Assembly: GCA_963383645.1 (NCBI GenBank)
Contig: OY726559.1
Coordinates: 123,366,721 to 123,430,720 of the forward strand
Direction: 5' to 3'
Length of the DNA: 64,000 bases
Origin: Muscardinus avellanarius
Lineage: Eukaryota > Chordata > Mammalia > Rodentia > Gliridae
The first letter of the stretch is position 1. The number at the start of each line of letters is the position of its first letter. The position numbers and the translations under genes are program-made. Under the pieces are notes generated by a model, which saw nothing but the letters and a program-made list of their open reading frames with translations, searched no databases and was not told where the DNA came from. This document shows, piece after piece, positions 54,791 to 64,000 of the stretch.

Positions 54791-56506
54791 GCAGCGAGGC
54801 TGGCATAGGAATTCTCTTTCACACTCTCCCCCGCTTCCTGCAGATCCTACAGGGGACATGGTGTCCATGTCTTTCCTGGTGTGAAGTGGGGCATTTCTGT
54901 CGTTCAGCTTCTGTGACATCCAAAGCCGCACCCCTTTGTCTGATATCCAAGGCCTTCCTCAGCCAGGGACCAGCCAGCCCTGTAGCCACTCAGTCATTCC
55001 ACACTGCCCTCCAGTCCATGGGTGGCTCCAGTGGCTCTTCTACCCGGCTCTGCAGGACCTTGTTGCCCATCCCCGGACACTGGCTGACCTGTGCAGTGTC
55101 CTCAGCTCTGGTCCAATTCTCCTGCCTGTGACTTGCAGCACTGAACGCTGCACGTGGCCATCAGTCTTGCCATGGTGGAGTCCTCCTTGCCGTTCAGTGG
55201 ACGGCGTGGGAAAGTGCATCCACATGAAAGCTGGTGTCTGGCTGGGCAGAGTTACTGTCACTTGCTTGCATTCAGCTGCCAGCAAGTGACCAGTTGGTCA
55301 GTCAATAAACACCAAGAGTGGCCAACAACCCATGCCATGATGACCCCTTTGGCAAGATTACAAAGCGTGCTACACTCGTTGCTGGTTCTACCTCTTCCCA
55401 CGGTGCCTTTGTGAGCCCAATGGCCTGCCCCTTGTCTTTGGACACTACCAAGTCCTGTGAAAAGCCTTGGTTCATCCTCAGGTGTAACCAATAGGCCCAA
55501 AGAAAGAAGGTTCGATGGAGGAGAAGCAGGCATCCTCAGACCAGGGTGTCTTTGCTTAGCCCCCTGAAATTACACCTGGCTGCTCCAGTTCATCCTTATC
55601 TTCCCTTTTTGTTATTTCATATGGAATAATTTTCTGCAGAAAGATCCCAGGGTGGGAGGCAGGGGCCTGTAGGCTGGGAGAGTTCCTGTACCAGCTGATA
55701 AGTGTGTCTGTCAGCTCCCCAAGCCAGGTCGCCCCCGCTCTGCCCGCCCTCGGCTCCTCTTACCTCCTGAGCTGCCCCGCATGCGCAGCCTCTCTCCTTT
55801 CTCCTGCTCTCCAACAATGGGCTTCTTTCAGCCCTCCGCCCTTCTCTCTGCCATTTCCCTCTCTATGAGCTCATCTATTCACATGGTTTCATTAGCACCT
55901 CTGTGCAGGTGACCTCTTCAGCCATGACCCCTTCCTGGGCCCCAGACTGCAGCCCCAACTGCTGACAAGACGTCTCCACTCAGGCATCCCACAGGCCTGG
56001 CCTCACGGGCCCCAGCAGACCACTCCCTCCAAGATGGTGGCCTCACCTGGGCGCCCCATTCAAGAGGGCTCCCACCAGGCTTCCCAGAGGTCCTGACCAG
56101 AATCTTTGGGGTCAGTTATCAAGTCCATCAAATGCCTGCTGTGTGCCAGGCAGCAAGCGTGGGCTCAGGGTAGAGAGACGAATGAAAGTCCCAGAGAGAC
56201 CGCAAGGCACTCGCTCTAAAGAAGAGGTAGTTACAGCCAGAGCTCCGGGCAAGCACACGCTTGAGAGCGGAGTGCAGGTTGCTCTGCAGGGCAGCATCTG
56301 ACAGATGCTTCCTGTGAGGTCTGTCTCAGCGGATTCTGCCTCCCTCCCTGTTCCTGTTACCATCTTGGTGCAGTCTCCTCCTGCCTATAGCCTGATTACG
56401 GTGACCCCTCCATCTCCGCTGTGGGTCTCTGCCCGTGTGCCTCGCGCACGAGGTTACTCTAGGTCTCAAGGGAAAAGTCCGCCCACGGCCCCATTCTGTC
56501 GCTGCA
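54791..56506. other. Intergenic unique sequence
   Basis: GC-moderate. MIR-like words near 56120-56160. No gene is supported in spite of several ORFs over 80 codons. Confidence 0.45.
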
Positions 56507-56619
56507 ACTTCATTTTCATCAGCACAGTGGTTAGCGCATGGTCACGGGTATCAGGCTCATCGCTAGACTCTCAGCTCTGCTACTTAATTGCTATGTGAAC
56601 TTTGGCAAGAAATTTAATT

Positions 56620-56831
56620 CAGCCGGGCGTGGTGGCGCACGCTTGTCATCCCAGCATTCAGGAGGCTGAGACTGGAGGATCGCGGTTCGTGGACAGCCTC
56701 TGCTACTTAGTGAGGTCCTCCGCAACTTAGTGAGACCCTATTTCAAAATAAAGAATAAAAATTAGGGCAGGGGGTGTATAGCTTGGAGGCAGAATGTCCC
56801 TGGTTCCATCCCCAGACCCACAAAAAAGAAA
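56620..56831 (+). mobile_element. B1-dID SINE in the MIR
   Basis: Exact 13-bp TSD AAGAAATTTAATT at 56607-56619 and 56832-56844. Confidence 0.97.
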
Positions 56832-56936
56832 AAGAAATTTAATTTCTCTGGGCCTGTGTTTTCATATCAGCAAAATGGGGATAATAATAATAATAATAAT
56901 ACCTGTTGGAATTGCAAGGACAGAATGAATGAATAG

Positions 56937-57380
56937 TGTTTTGGTGTGGATTGGGAACGTCCCCTGAAACTCATGTGTCAGACGGCATAGCAATGTCCGG
57001 GGTGGGATTTTAGGCAGTGATTGGATCATGAGGGATCTGGCTGCAGCAGTGGATTCATCAAGTGGATTAACCTGTTGATCGTTGACTAGACTCCTGGGAG
57101 GGGTTGCTAGTTGGAAGAAGTGGTTCACTGTGGGTTTGCCCTGGAGGGATTCATCTTCTCCTCAGCTCCTTCGTGTTCTCTCTCCCTCACTCCCTCCTCT
57201 CTGGGTGCCACAAGCCAAGCACCTTTTCTTTGCCATGATGTTCCCTTTCCCAGAGCAATGGAGTCAGCCGACCAGGGCCCGAGGCCTTGGAAACCATGAA
57301 CCAAACTAGATCTTTCCTCCCTCGAGTTGTTCCAATCCAGTGTTTCGGTCAGAGTTTTAGACACCAATCTGACTAATACA
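56937..57380 (+). mobile_element. MaLR-type solo LTR in the MIR
   Basis: Starts TGTTTTGGTGTGGATTGG and ends GACTAATACA, with GATTGGATCATGAGGG inside, all typical of sense MaLR LTRs. 444 bp. No internal region. Confidence 0.8.
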
Positions 57381-57430
57381 CAGGCAGAAGTTATAATAGG
57401 CATTGAATAAATAGTAGCCATTGTTTTGCT

Positions 57431-58956
57431 GCTTTTCTGTTTCCAAGTAGTAGTTGGCTTCTGTTCCTCTGAGGCCTCTTCCAGGCCTGAGGGTTTTCTC
57501 TGTCCAGCGATGCCTCCATTACCGGAAACGCCCTGGCTTCCTGGCCTTGTTGGACCCCCATCTTTCACACCCAGCTTAGTTCCCTTAACTTGTATCAAGT
57601 GGAGTGTCACCCTGGAGTCCCAGGAACGATTGAGCTCTCCCTCTCGTCTGGGCTTGGCACACAGAGAGGAAGAGAGGCCCGTACGCACATTTCTGTATAT
57701 CCTTCTTTTCTAGACACTGTCTGAGAGGTTAAAACTGGCAGCGTTGGCTTGAAGACATGACCGTCTCAGACTGTGGGAGCAACCTCCTGAGTGCCATTTG
57801 TACTCTCTTTGATCAGGGTCAGGAGATGCTTCTGTAAAGGGCTAAACAGCAGGCATTTTAGGCATTGCGGGCATATGCCTACGTCTCAGCTCCGTGGCTT
57901 GGCTCTGCCTGGAAGGGCAGGAGCAGCCAGCCCACCAGTGGCTGCATTCTGTAAAATGTCCTTTCCAAGAGCACTGGGCAGGCTGGGCCCAGCCGACAGG
58001 CCACAACTGCTAGGGTCGGTGCACGGGACACACCAGAGAGCCTCCTGGCGTTCCCCTCCCAGGAACAGACCGGCCGTCATTCGGACTTGGGTCGGGCTCC
58101 ACACATGTGAGTGTCCTGGGGCGCTGAGGTGAGCAGGCCCCTCTCTGACAGCTTTGCTCCTGATATCAGCCAGAGCCAGGAGGAGGGGACCCAGGGGTCT
58201 GAGACGTTCAAGCCAAAGAAAAACAGAAGTTCTCATCCCTTCCTGCCTTCTACCCCACAGCCCACTCCTGCTGCCCTCAGCCCTCGCCCCGGAGGTAAAT
58301 GCATACACATTTTATAACCACCTTGAACAGATTTTTGTTATTAAGAAAGGAAATTAAATGTCTCTTAAGTGTAGATAATGTCGAGCTTGCTAGACAAATT
58401 GACATATCCAGGAAATTTGAAACATAGGGCTTTGTGCGCCCCTCTGCAAGGGCCAGGTTATGATTTCTAGGCTGGGCGCACTGCAGGCTGTCAGTGGACA
58501 GGGGCTCCTCTGTGGGAAGTATGTCTGTGGGCTGCTTTGTCCCCAGGATTGGTTTGTCATCTGTCCATCCTCTCGGGTCCTGTCTTCCTTTGCTTCTTGA
58601 GGTTGGTGGGGAAGGTGGTAACTCCCCAAAGAAAGTCTCAAGCACCAAGCCCTGGCCTCCTCTCTTCATGGAATCGTCCTCTAAGGGATACACAAACATT
58701 TCTGTCTGGGGATGGCCCAACTTGCTGGTCTCCTTAACCCCTTTGGCTGTCACCAGGGGAGTAATTTTGACTTAAATCAATGGGTCCTGGAGGGAAGGTG
58801 AACGATTTGCCCTCCCCAGCACTTGAGGACAATGAGAGGCTACTTTATTGAGCTATTATGGCTCAGGCCCAAAGGGGTTCCTGCCAAGAACCAAAAAGAA
58901 ATCTCCAGTTTTGGATTATATATTTAAGCACAAATTGCTTCATTACTGGTCACTAT

Positions 58957-58958
<2 letters not shown>
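57431..58958. other. Intergenic unique sequence
   Basis: 57795-57880 resembles an old interspersed repeat (TGTAAAGGGCTAAACAGCA, GCATTTTAGGCATTGCGGGC). The rest is unique, without a supported gene. Confidence 0.45.

Positions 58959-58996
<38 letters not shown>
58959..58996. repeat. (GT)n microsatellite
   Basis: 19 GT units, then a G-run. Confidence 0.98.
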
Positions 58997-58999
<3 letters not shown>

Positions 59000-59150
59000 G
59001 GGGGGGAATCCAGCAAAAGTTGTATTCATTTGATACTGCATACACGTCCCTGTACCTCACTGGGCACGCAGGAAGGAAACACTTTGGCCAGTATTTCTGA
59101 CATCTGGTCTTAATATTGGAAAGTCTTTGTTTCATGTACTTTTGATAGAC

Positions 59151-59153
<3 letters not shown>

Positions 59154-59190
<37 letters not shown>
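59154..59190. repeat. (TG)n microsatellite
   Basis: 18 units, 157 bp after the previous one, in the same orientation. Confidence 0.98.
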
Positions 59191-59192
<2 letters not shown>

Positions 59193-59744
59193 TTTTGTTA
59201 TTAGACTGTATGAAATGTTGATATCAATCTGAGCGGCCCTGGTCTTCACAGAACATAAAGCTGGTTTGAAACTGTCCTTGGGAGCATCTTTGGGAGAGTA
59301 TTTTGGGATCAAGTGAAGTATTTTGACATCCTTCCAAGAGCATTTGACTTGTTTTGTGGGAGCATGGCATGAATTTGAGCCAGAGGACCGCTAAGCAGGG
59401 GTGCAGCTCATGTCAAATCTCTCCCACAGTGTAGGTGCTCTTGCTACGCCGGGACTTTGGCAGATAAAAAGACAGGTATCAGGATTTACCTTCTCCTCTC
59501 AGTGCTCCTGGACCCAAAGGAGCCCAAGGGCTGACCTGGATTTCCAAGGGGCCGTCAACGCTTTCTGGATCTGCAGCCTGTTTACCTATGAAGCCCATTC
59601 TCAGACAGGCAGCCCCGTGCCAGTCTTAGCAGACAAGTCGCTCTACAAACCAGGCCAGGCCTGATTGCGAGTCAGTACAGGTGACTTTAGGGCCGTGGGT
59701 TCTTCCTTTCTTGTCTTTCTTTCTTTCCTTCTTTCTTTCATTCA
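59191..59744. other. Intergenic unique sequence
   Basis: A CTTT-rich tract at 59708-59740 leads into the L1 fragment. Confidence 0.45.
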
Positions 59745-59879
59745 TTTTCTTAAATTTTATTAGTACATTTTAATTACATAGAGTGGGATTCATTGTGGTA
59801 TTTGTACATGTTATACATAACAATTTGATCAATCCCGTTCCCCAGTGCCTCCCCCAGCCACTTCCTCTACTCTGCTGGT

Positions 59880-59881
<2 letters not shown>
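59745..59881 (-). mobile_element. L1 3' UTR fragment
   Basis: AAATTTTATTAGTACATTTT start (complement of a 3' end) and CAATCCCGTTCCCCAGTGCC. Part of the inverted duplication with 61056-61218. Confidence 0.65.
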
Positions 59882-59928
<47 letters not shown>

Positions 59929-59941
59929 TGTGGTGTGTGTG
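59882..59941. repeat. (GT)n microsatellite at SINE tail
   Basis: About 22 clean GT units, then GTGTGGTGTGG interruptions. Confidence 0.97.
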
Positions 59942-60138
59942 TTACTGGTGATTGAACCTAAGGATGGTGTGTGGTGTGTGTGTTACTGGTGATTGAACCT
60001 AAGGATGTTCTACTTGTGAGCTACACTCCCCACCAGCCCTATTTTATTTTTTATTTTGATGGTCTCACTATGTTACCAAGGCTCTTGCTAAGTTGCTGAG
60101 GTTGGCCTTAAACCTTCAGTCCTCCTGTCTCAGCCTCT
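59942..60138 (-). mobile_element. B1-dID SINE with a 41-bp tandem duplication
   Basis: TTACTGGTGATTGAACCTAA occurs at 59942 and again at 59983, a 41-bp tandem copy of the ID end and (GT)n. The B1 head is truncated at CTCAGCCTC. Confidence 0.92.
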
Positions 60139-61055
60139 ATTTTTTTTAATTGGTGCCGTGGTGGGTCATTTCTGTGGGAGAATTTGAGATAGGGAAGCAC
60201 CGTCAAGTCACAGGAAGGTGATTTCAGCATTGCAGTCCTGTAAACTTCAGGATCTGCTTAAGGTCACAGAGCAAGTTAGTGTTAGCTAGGCCAGATCACA
60301 GGCTCAGGGTGGGCATCTCCAGTAACAAGTCAGCTGGAGATGGAGTGAGTAAAAACTCACTTTCTTTGATGAGAAATGCTGATTGAAATTTATACATTTC
60401 CACATATTTTTCTTTCTCATATGAATGAATAAAATGTCAATAAAATTTTATAACAGAGTTTCCTAATTGATTGGAGAAGAACTATGACCAAGACATTGAG
60501 AACCCAGGGATTTAGTAATGTGTTGGCTTTGGCAGAATAAGCCCCAAAGCTTCCCTCTTCTCAATTTTCTTTCCCATAGAACTTGTCCCACCCCAAGAGG
60601 GGTGGGGGAAAAAAAGCTACAGGCTTTTTTAAAAATTAAGTCTTCTATTATTTTCCTTTAAACTGAATGGTACTATTGCATTCTCTAACCAAGATACTCT
60701 CGTCTTACGTTCACTGAAGAAGAAAATTAAATAGAAATACATGTGATATGAGAAACTTGCCAGCCAATCTAACAAATTAAGGTAGAATTGGAAACCATGG
60801 GTATGAAAAATCCAGAGAATTCCCAGATATAGAGTGTGGTGCCTCAAAAGAGAAAAAAGATCTTTTACTTTCCCGAATGAGCATCCGTGTCTGCAGCCAC
60901 TTCTGAAGGTGTAGAATGTTAGGAGGTGCTCCAGACGCTGTGGTGCGCTCTTTCAACTTGTTTACATTCTACTTATCAGCAGGAGGATATCTCCAAGACA
61001 TAGCGTTCAAATAGATGAGCCAGTGCACAGCAAGTTGCATCGTATGCTAAAAGAT
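60139..61055. other. Intergenic unique sequence with an old MIR
   Basis: 60190-60310 resembles an antisense MIR (AAGGTCACAGAGCAAG). No gene. This is also the spacer of the inverted duplication. Confidence 0.5.
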
Positions 61056-61218
61056 GCTCACAAGTAGAACAGCCTTAGGTTCAATCACCAGTAACACACA
61101 CACACACACGCACGCACGCATGCACGCACACACATACACACACACACACATGCACACACAGGAGACCAGCAGAGTAGAGGAAGGGGCTGGGGGAGGTACT
61201 GGGGAACGGGATTGATCA
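61056..61218 (+). repeat. Inverted copy of 59826-60021
   Basis: GCTCACAAGTAGAAC, then a SINE-tail (CA)n, then GAGACCAGCAGAGTAGAGGA and GGAACGGGATTGATCA. This is the reverse complement of the region at 59.8-60.0 kb with about 3 differences outside the microsatellite. Confidence 0.88.
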
Positions 61219-61525
61219 TATGTGGCTAAAACATTAAAAAGATTATCTGTGTATATGCATAGACTATATCTGGAAGGACAGACGGAGCAGGCAATGCTCC
61301 AGGAAGGAGAGGGAGCGACTTCTCCTGTGAAGCCCTTTGTATTTTCTGAAGTGTATACCATGTACATGTATTGTCAGTTCAAAAAAATAGTTAAAACCAA
61401 TAATTGGAGAGGAGCTGGGGGTCAGAGAACTTACAAATTGGTACTTTTTTTAAAAAAGAAAGTTGGATTACAGAAGACTATGCAAAATAGAGGCTAGCCA
61501 GCACCTCCCCTCCCCCCAAACCATG
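61219..61525. other. Intergenic unique sequence
   Basis: Nothing recognised. Confidence 0.45.
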
Positions 61526-61583
61526 AGTGTGTGTGTGTGTGTGTGCGTGCGTGCATGCACCCACATGCGTGCACACACACACA
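61526..61583. repeat. GT/GC then CA alternating tract with inverted symmetry
   Basis: (GT)n, GCGTGCGTGCATGCAC, then CCACATGCGTGCACAC and (AC)n. The two halves are largely complementary and alternate purine/pyrimidine. Confidence 0.95.
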
Positions 61584-61753
61584 CTACTGGGGATTGAGCC
61601 CAGGTCATTCTATCTTCAAGATATACCCCTAGCCCTTTTCATTTTTTTATCTTGAAAGAGAATTTTGCTAAGTTGCTGAGGCTGGAAACTGCGATCCTCC
61701 TGCCTCAGCCTCCCAAGTATTGGAATTACAGACGTGTGCCACCATACCTGGCC
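61584..61753 (-). mobile_element. B1-dID SINE
   Basis: TACTGGGGATTGAGCCCAGG, head complement ending GCCACCATACCTGGC. Confidence 0.92.
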
Positions 61754-61787
61754 AATACCATGGTTTTCAATAAATAAGTAAAATCTT

Positions 61788-61991
61788 GAGCTGGGTGTGG
61801 TGGCACAGGCTTGTAAGCCCAGCATTTGGGAGGTTGAGACAGGAGGAGCATGTTTCACGGACAGTCTCAGCTACTTAGGCCCTCTGCAACTCAGTGAGAC
61901 CCTGTTTCAAATTAAAGAATAAAAATAGGGCTGGGGGTGTAGCTCGGAGGTAGAATGCCCCTGGGTTCCATCTCCAATACCACAAAAAAAG
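61788..61991 (+). mobile_element. B1-dID SINE
   Basis: TSD GTAAAATCTT at 61778-61787 and 61992-62001. Confidence 0.96.
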
Positions 61992-63090
61992 GTAAAATCT
62001 TTAAAAACTCTACCCCACCCTCTTTTACTGTAGCAGTCGTGACACTGAAAAATGGCCCTCAGGCTGATACACCTCAAGAACAGCCTTGTCTGTAGGCTGA
62101 TGGTTGCTAATGTTTGCACACAGGTGCTCTGTGTAGGGGAGGAGATGTGCTGAGTTATTTGGTCCACCTGCCCTGGGGCGAGCCTACCTACAGATGATGC
62201 TGCCCAGAGGCAGCCTCTGTATTGAAGATCAGGGTCTTTAATGCACATGGCTAATGATAAAATAAATGAACGTGACTTTCTTAAAACGTCACGTCGAGAA
62301 GGAAATGAGGTGAAGAGAAACTGCTCTCTATAATCCCTTAATATTTCAAGTGTCATCGCCTTCTGACTCAGATCTTCTCAAAGGTTAGAATGCAGAGACC
62401 ACTTTTTAGCGGTCGATTTTTGTCATTAAATAAATAATTATTTGGAGGAAATGATTTCATCTCAGAGTTTAAATTCTTCGGTGACTGTCTCATTTTCTTC
62501 CATTGATAATAGGGGTCTCCTGGGAAGGAAGGGAAATCAATGTATTTCCAAGGGTTTGGCCTTCGGGAAGGCTGAGTTTGGGTCTACATATTTATTGGGG
62601 ATAATAAATGCGATGGGGCATGAGCGCGGAGCCAGGCTGCTCAGCTTTTCATTTCTCTTCTGTTGTTTATGGGCTACGCAGCTTCAGACAAGCCACAGGA
62701 CGATTGCAATGTTTACTTTTGCATTTAATGCTTATAGCAGTCTTTCCAGGTCTAACCTGGGAATGAGAATTACATGCAAAACTGGTTTCCAACACCTTGC
62801 CACTGGAATCCAGAAAGATTTTTTCCACTTTGCATAGAGCTCTGCAACTGGGAGCCATGGTTTCTTCCTTCCCTCACTCCAAATGTAGCTCCGGTCCTTC
62901 TTACAGACCTCCTGAACAGTGTCCCAGGGTCCTGACCTTGCACAGCAATTGGCAAGTGCTTCTCAGAGGCTCCCGGTGTGACGGAGGCAGAGACCTCCGG
63001 GAGAGCCCGCGGAGGGGATGTGAGTTCAGTCTCTCTCTCTCCAAGGAGGGGATGCAAGCGCATAGCCTGTGCTGGCCGTGCAAGCAACTT

Positions 63091-63093
<3 letters not shown>
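61992..63093. other. Repeat-free intergenic block
   Basis: 1.1 kb without a recognisable transposon or gene. Confidence 0.5.

Positions 63094-63131
<38 letters not shown>
63094..63131. repeat. (GT)n microsatellite at SINE tail
   Basis: About 19 GT units. Confidence 0.98.
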
Positions 63132-63133
<2 letters not shown>

Positions 63134-63308
63134 GTGGGGAATTGAACCCAGGGGCATTCTACCTCTCAGCTATACCTCCAGCCCTATTTTATTCTTTTGT
63201 TTTGAAACAGGGTCTTACTAGGTTCTGAGAGTGGCTGAGAACGTGAGATCCTCCTGTCTCAGCTCCCCAAGTACTGGGATTACAAGTGTGCACCACCACG
63301 CCTGCCAG
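63132..63308 (-). mobile_element. B1-dID SINE
   Basis: TTAGTGGGGAATTGAACCC, head complement ending CACCACCACGCCTGCC. Confidence 0.93.
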
Positions 63309-64000
63309 CTTTTCCAGTTAAAAGAGAAAAAATCAATTCTTTGCAATTCTCTTCCAAGTGTCAGAATCAAGATGGTGTGATCTGTTGGTCCCAGGCTGCA
63401 GCTGCCACTGCAGAGGACCTCAAGGGCACATTTGCATTTCAAGACAACCTTTTACTCTGTAATGAAAACATCATCCCAGGAAGTTCAGGACCATAGCAGC
63501 CTGTTAAGAATTTTCTGCAAGTTTAGCTCACGTTTACCCTTCAAGCAAGAGTGAAATAATAGAAGATGGCCAATATTTTGCTTCTTCCCGTGGAGTAAGT
63601 CAAAACCGTGGGAATATTTCCCCCTGATTTGATTTACTGCTGCCTTCTCAAATGTATTTTTCTCTGTACTAAATTAACCCGTGATTGCTACCACAGAGAG
63701 CTGCAATGTGGTCAGAGAGTAAGACAGAGGGTTTTTTTTTTTCCTCTTTTATTTTTCTCACAATGAAAGGGATGATGTGAATGTGTGGTCCCACGATATT
63801 TTGAGGTGGATGTCGACCTCGGGCTTTGCACGGGACATTTAATACCCTGTGGCTCTCCCCCCACCCTCTCCTCATTCTTGCCTGCCTACCCCACATACCC
63901 TGCCAACGAGGACAGTTGGGCTAAGATGTGGGATAGCTCTATTCACTTACTTATACTTTGTGTCCAATAATATATAATTTTGCTGCAAAACTTTGCTTCA
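63309..64000. other. Intergenic unique sequence to the window end
   Basis: T-run at 63731-63742. No gene or repeat recognised. Confidence 0.5.

Larger units (their letters stand above)
56507..57430 (+). mobile_element. MIR broken into three pieces
   Basis: 5' part 56507-56619 (AGCTCTGCTACTTAATTGC, CTATGTGAACTTTGGCAAG). Middle part 56832-56936 (TCAGCAAAATGGGGATAATA). Tail 57381-57430 (ATAGGCATTGAATAAATAG). Interrupted by a SINE and an LTR. Confidence 0.8.

Noticed and set aside
57795..57880. Possible conserved exon (TGTAAAGGGCTAAACAGCA)
   Set aside because: It resembles a known old interspersed repeat whose class I cannot name with confidence, and is not coding.

Overview
The window is mammalian nuclear DNA, + strand of a rodent of the squirrel lineage. 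Two things place it. First, the two coding loci read as clear orthologues of human chromosome 15q21 genes, MYZAP (last exon only) and POLR2M (complete), in the same order and orientation as in human. Second, nearly all young repeats are one SINE type with a 7SL-derived B1 head joined to a tRNA-Ala-derived ID tail (B1-dID). This type is known from squirrels and other squirrel-related rodents. The species cannot be read from the sequence.

Layout. 40-136: last coding exon of MYZAP, with its 3' UTR to about 975. 1-23.5 kb: MYZAP-POLR2M intergenic DNA, filled with SINEs, old L1 and L2, MaLR-type LTRs and simple repeats. It includes a rearranged L1 (4449-7717) lodged in an LTR. 23.69-24.34 kb: CpG-island promoter of POLR2M. 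24.06-31.57 kb: POLR2M, four coding exons encoding 369 aa (RNA polymerase II subunit M, also called Gdown1). Its poly(A) signal is at 31792. 31.8-64 kb: intergenic DNA with no gene I can support. It holds L1 fragments, about 20 SINEs, GT/CA microsatellites, a degenerate 20-bp minisatellite (42.3-42.75 kb), a tandem SINE-plus-flank duplication (35.8/36.7 kb), an inverted duplication (59.8/61.1 kb), and long unique stretches with a few regulatory-looking sites. The clearest of those are a CTCF consensus at 54148 and a CRE/FOX/GATA cluster at 53175-53215.

How the genes relate. MYZAP and POLR2M are adjacent and co-oriented. The MYZAP last exon and POLR2M exons 2 and 3 all begin in the same splice phase. 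An upstream MYZAP exon could therefore be spliced in frame either to its own last exon or, by read-through, into POLR2M. In human this is known as the GCOM1 (GRINL1A complex) transcript unit.

There is no operon, CRISPR array, tRNA or rRNA gene, or intact mobile-element gene. I found no undescribed biological system. The unusual content is structural (nested, duplicated and inverted repeats) and regulatory (an overlapping upstream ORF, exon-phase compatibility, isolated motif clusters). Repeat boundaries are by eye and good to roughly 5-20 bp, except where a target-site duplication (TSD) is quoted.
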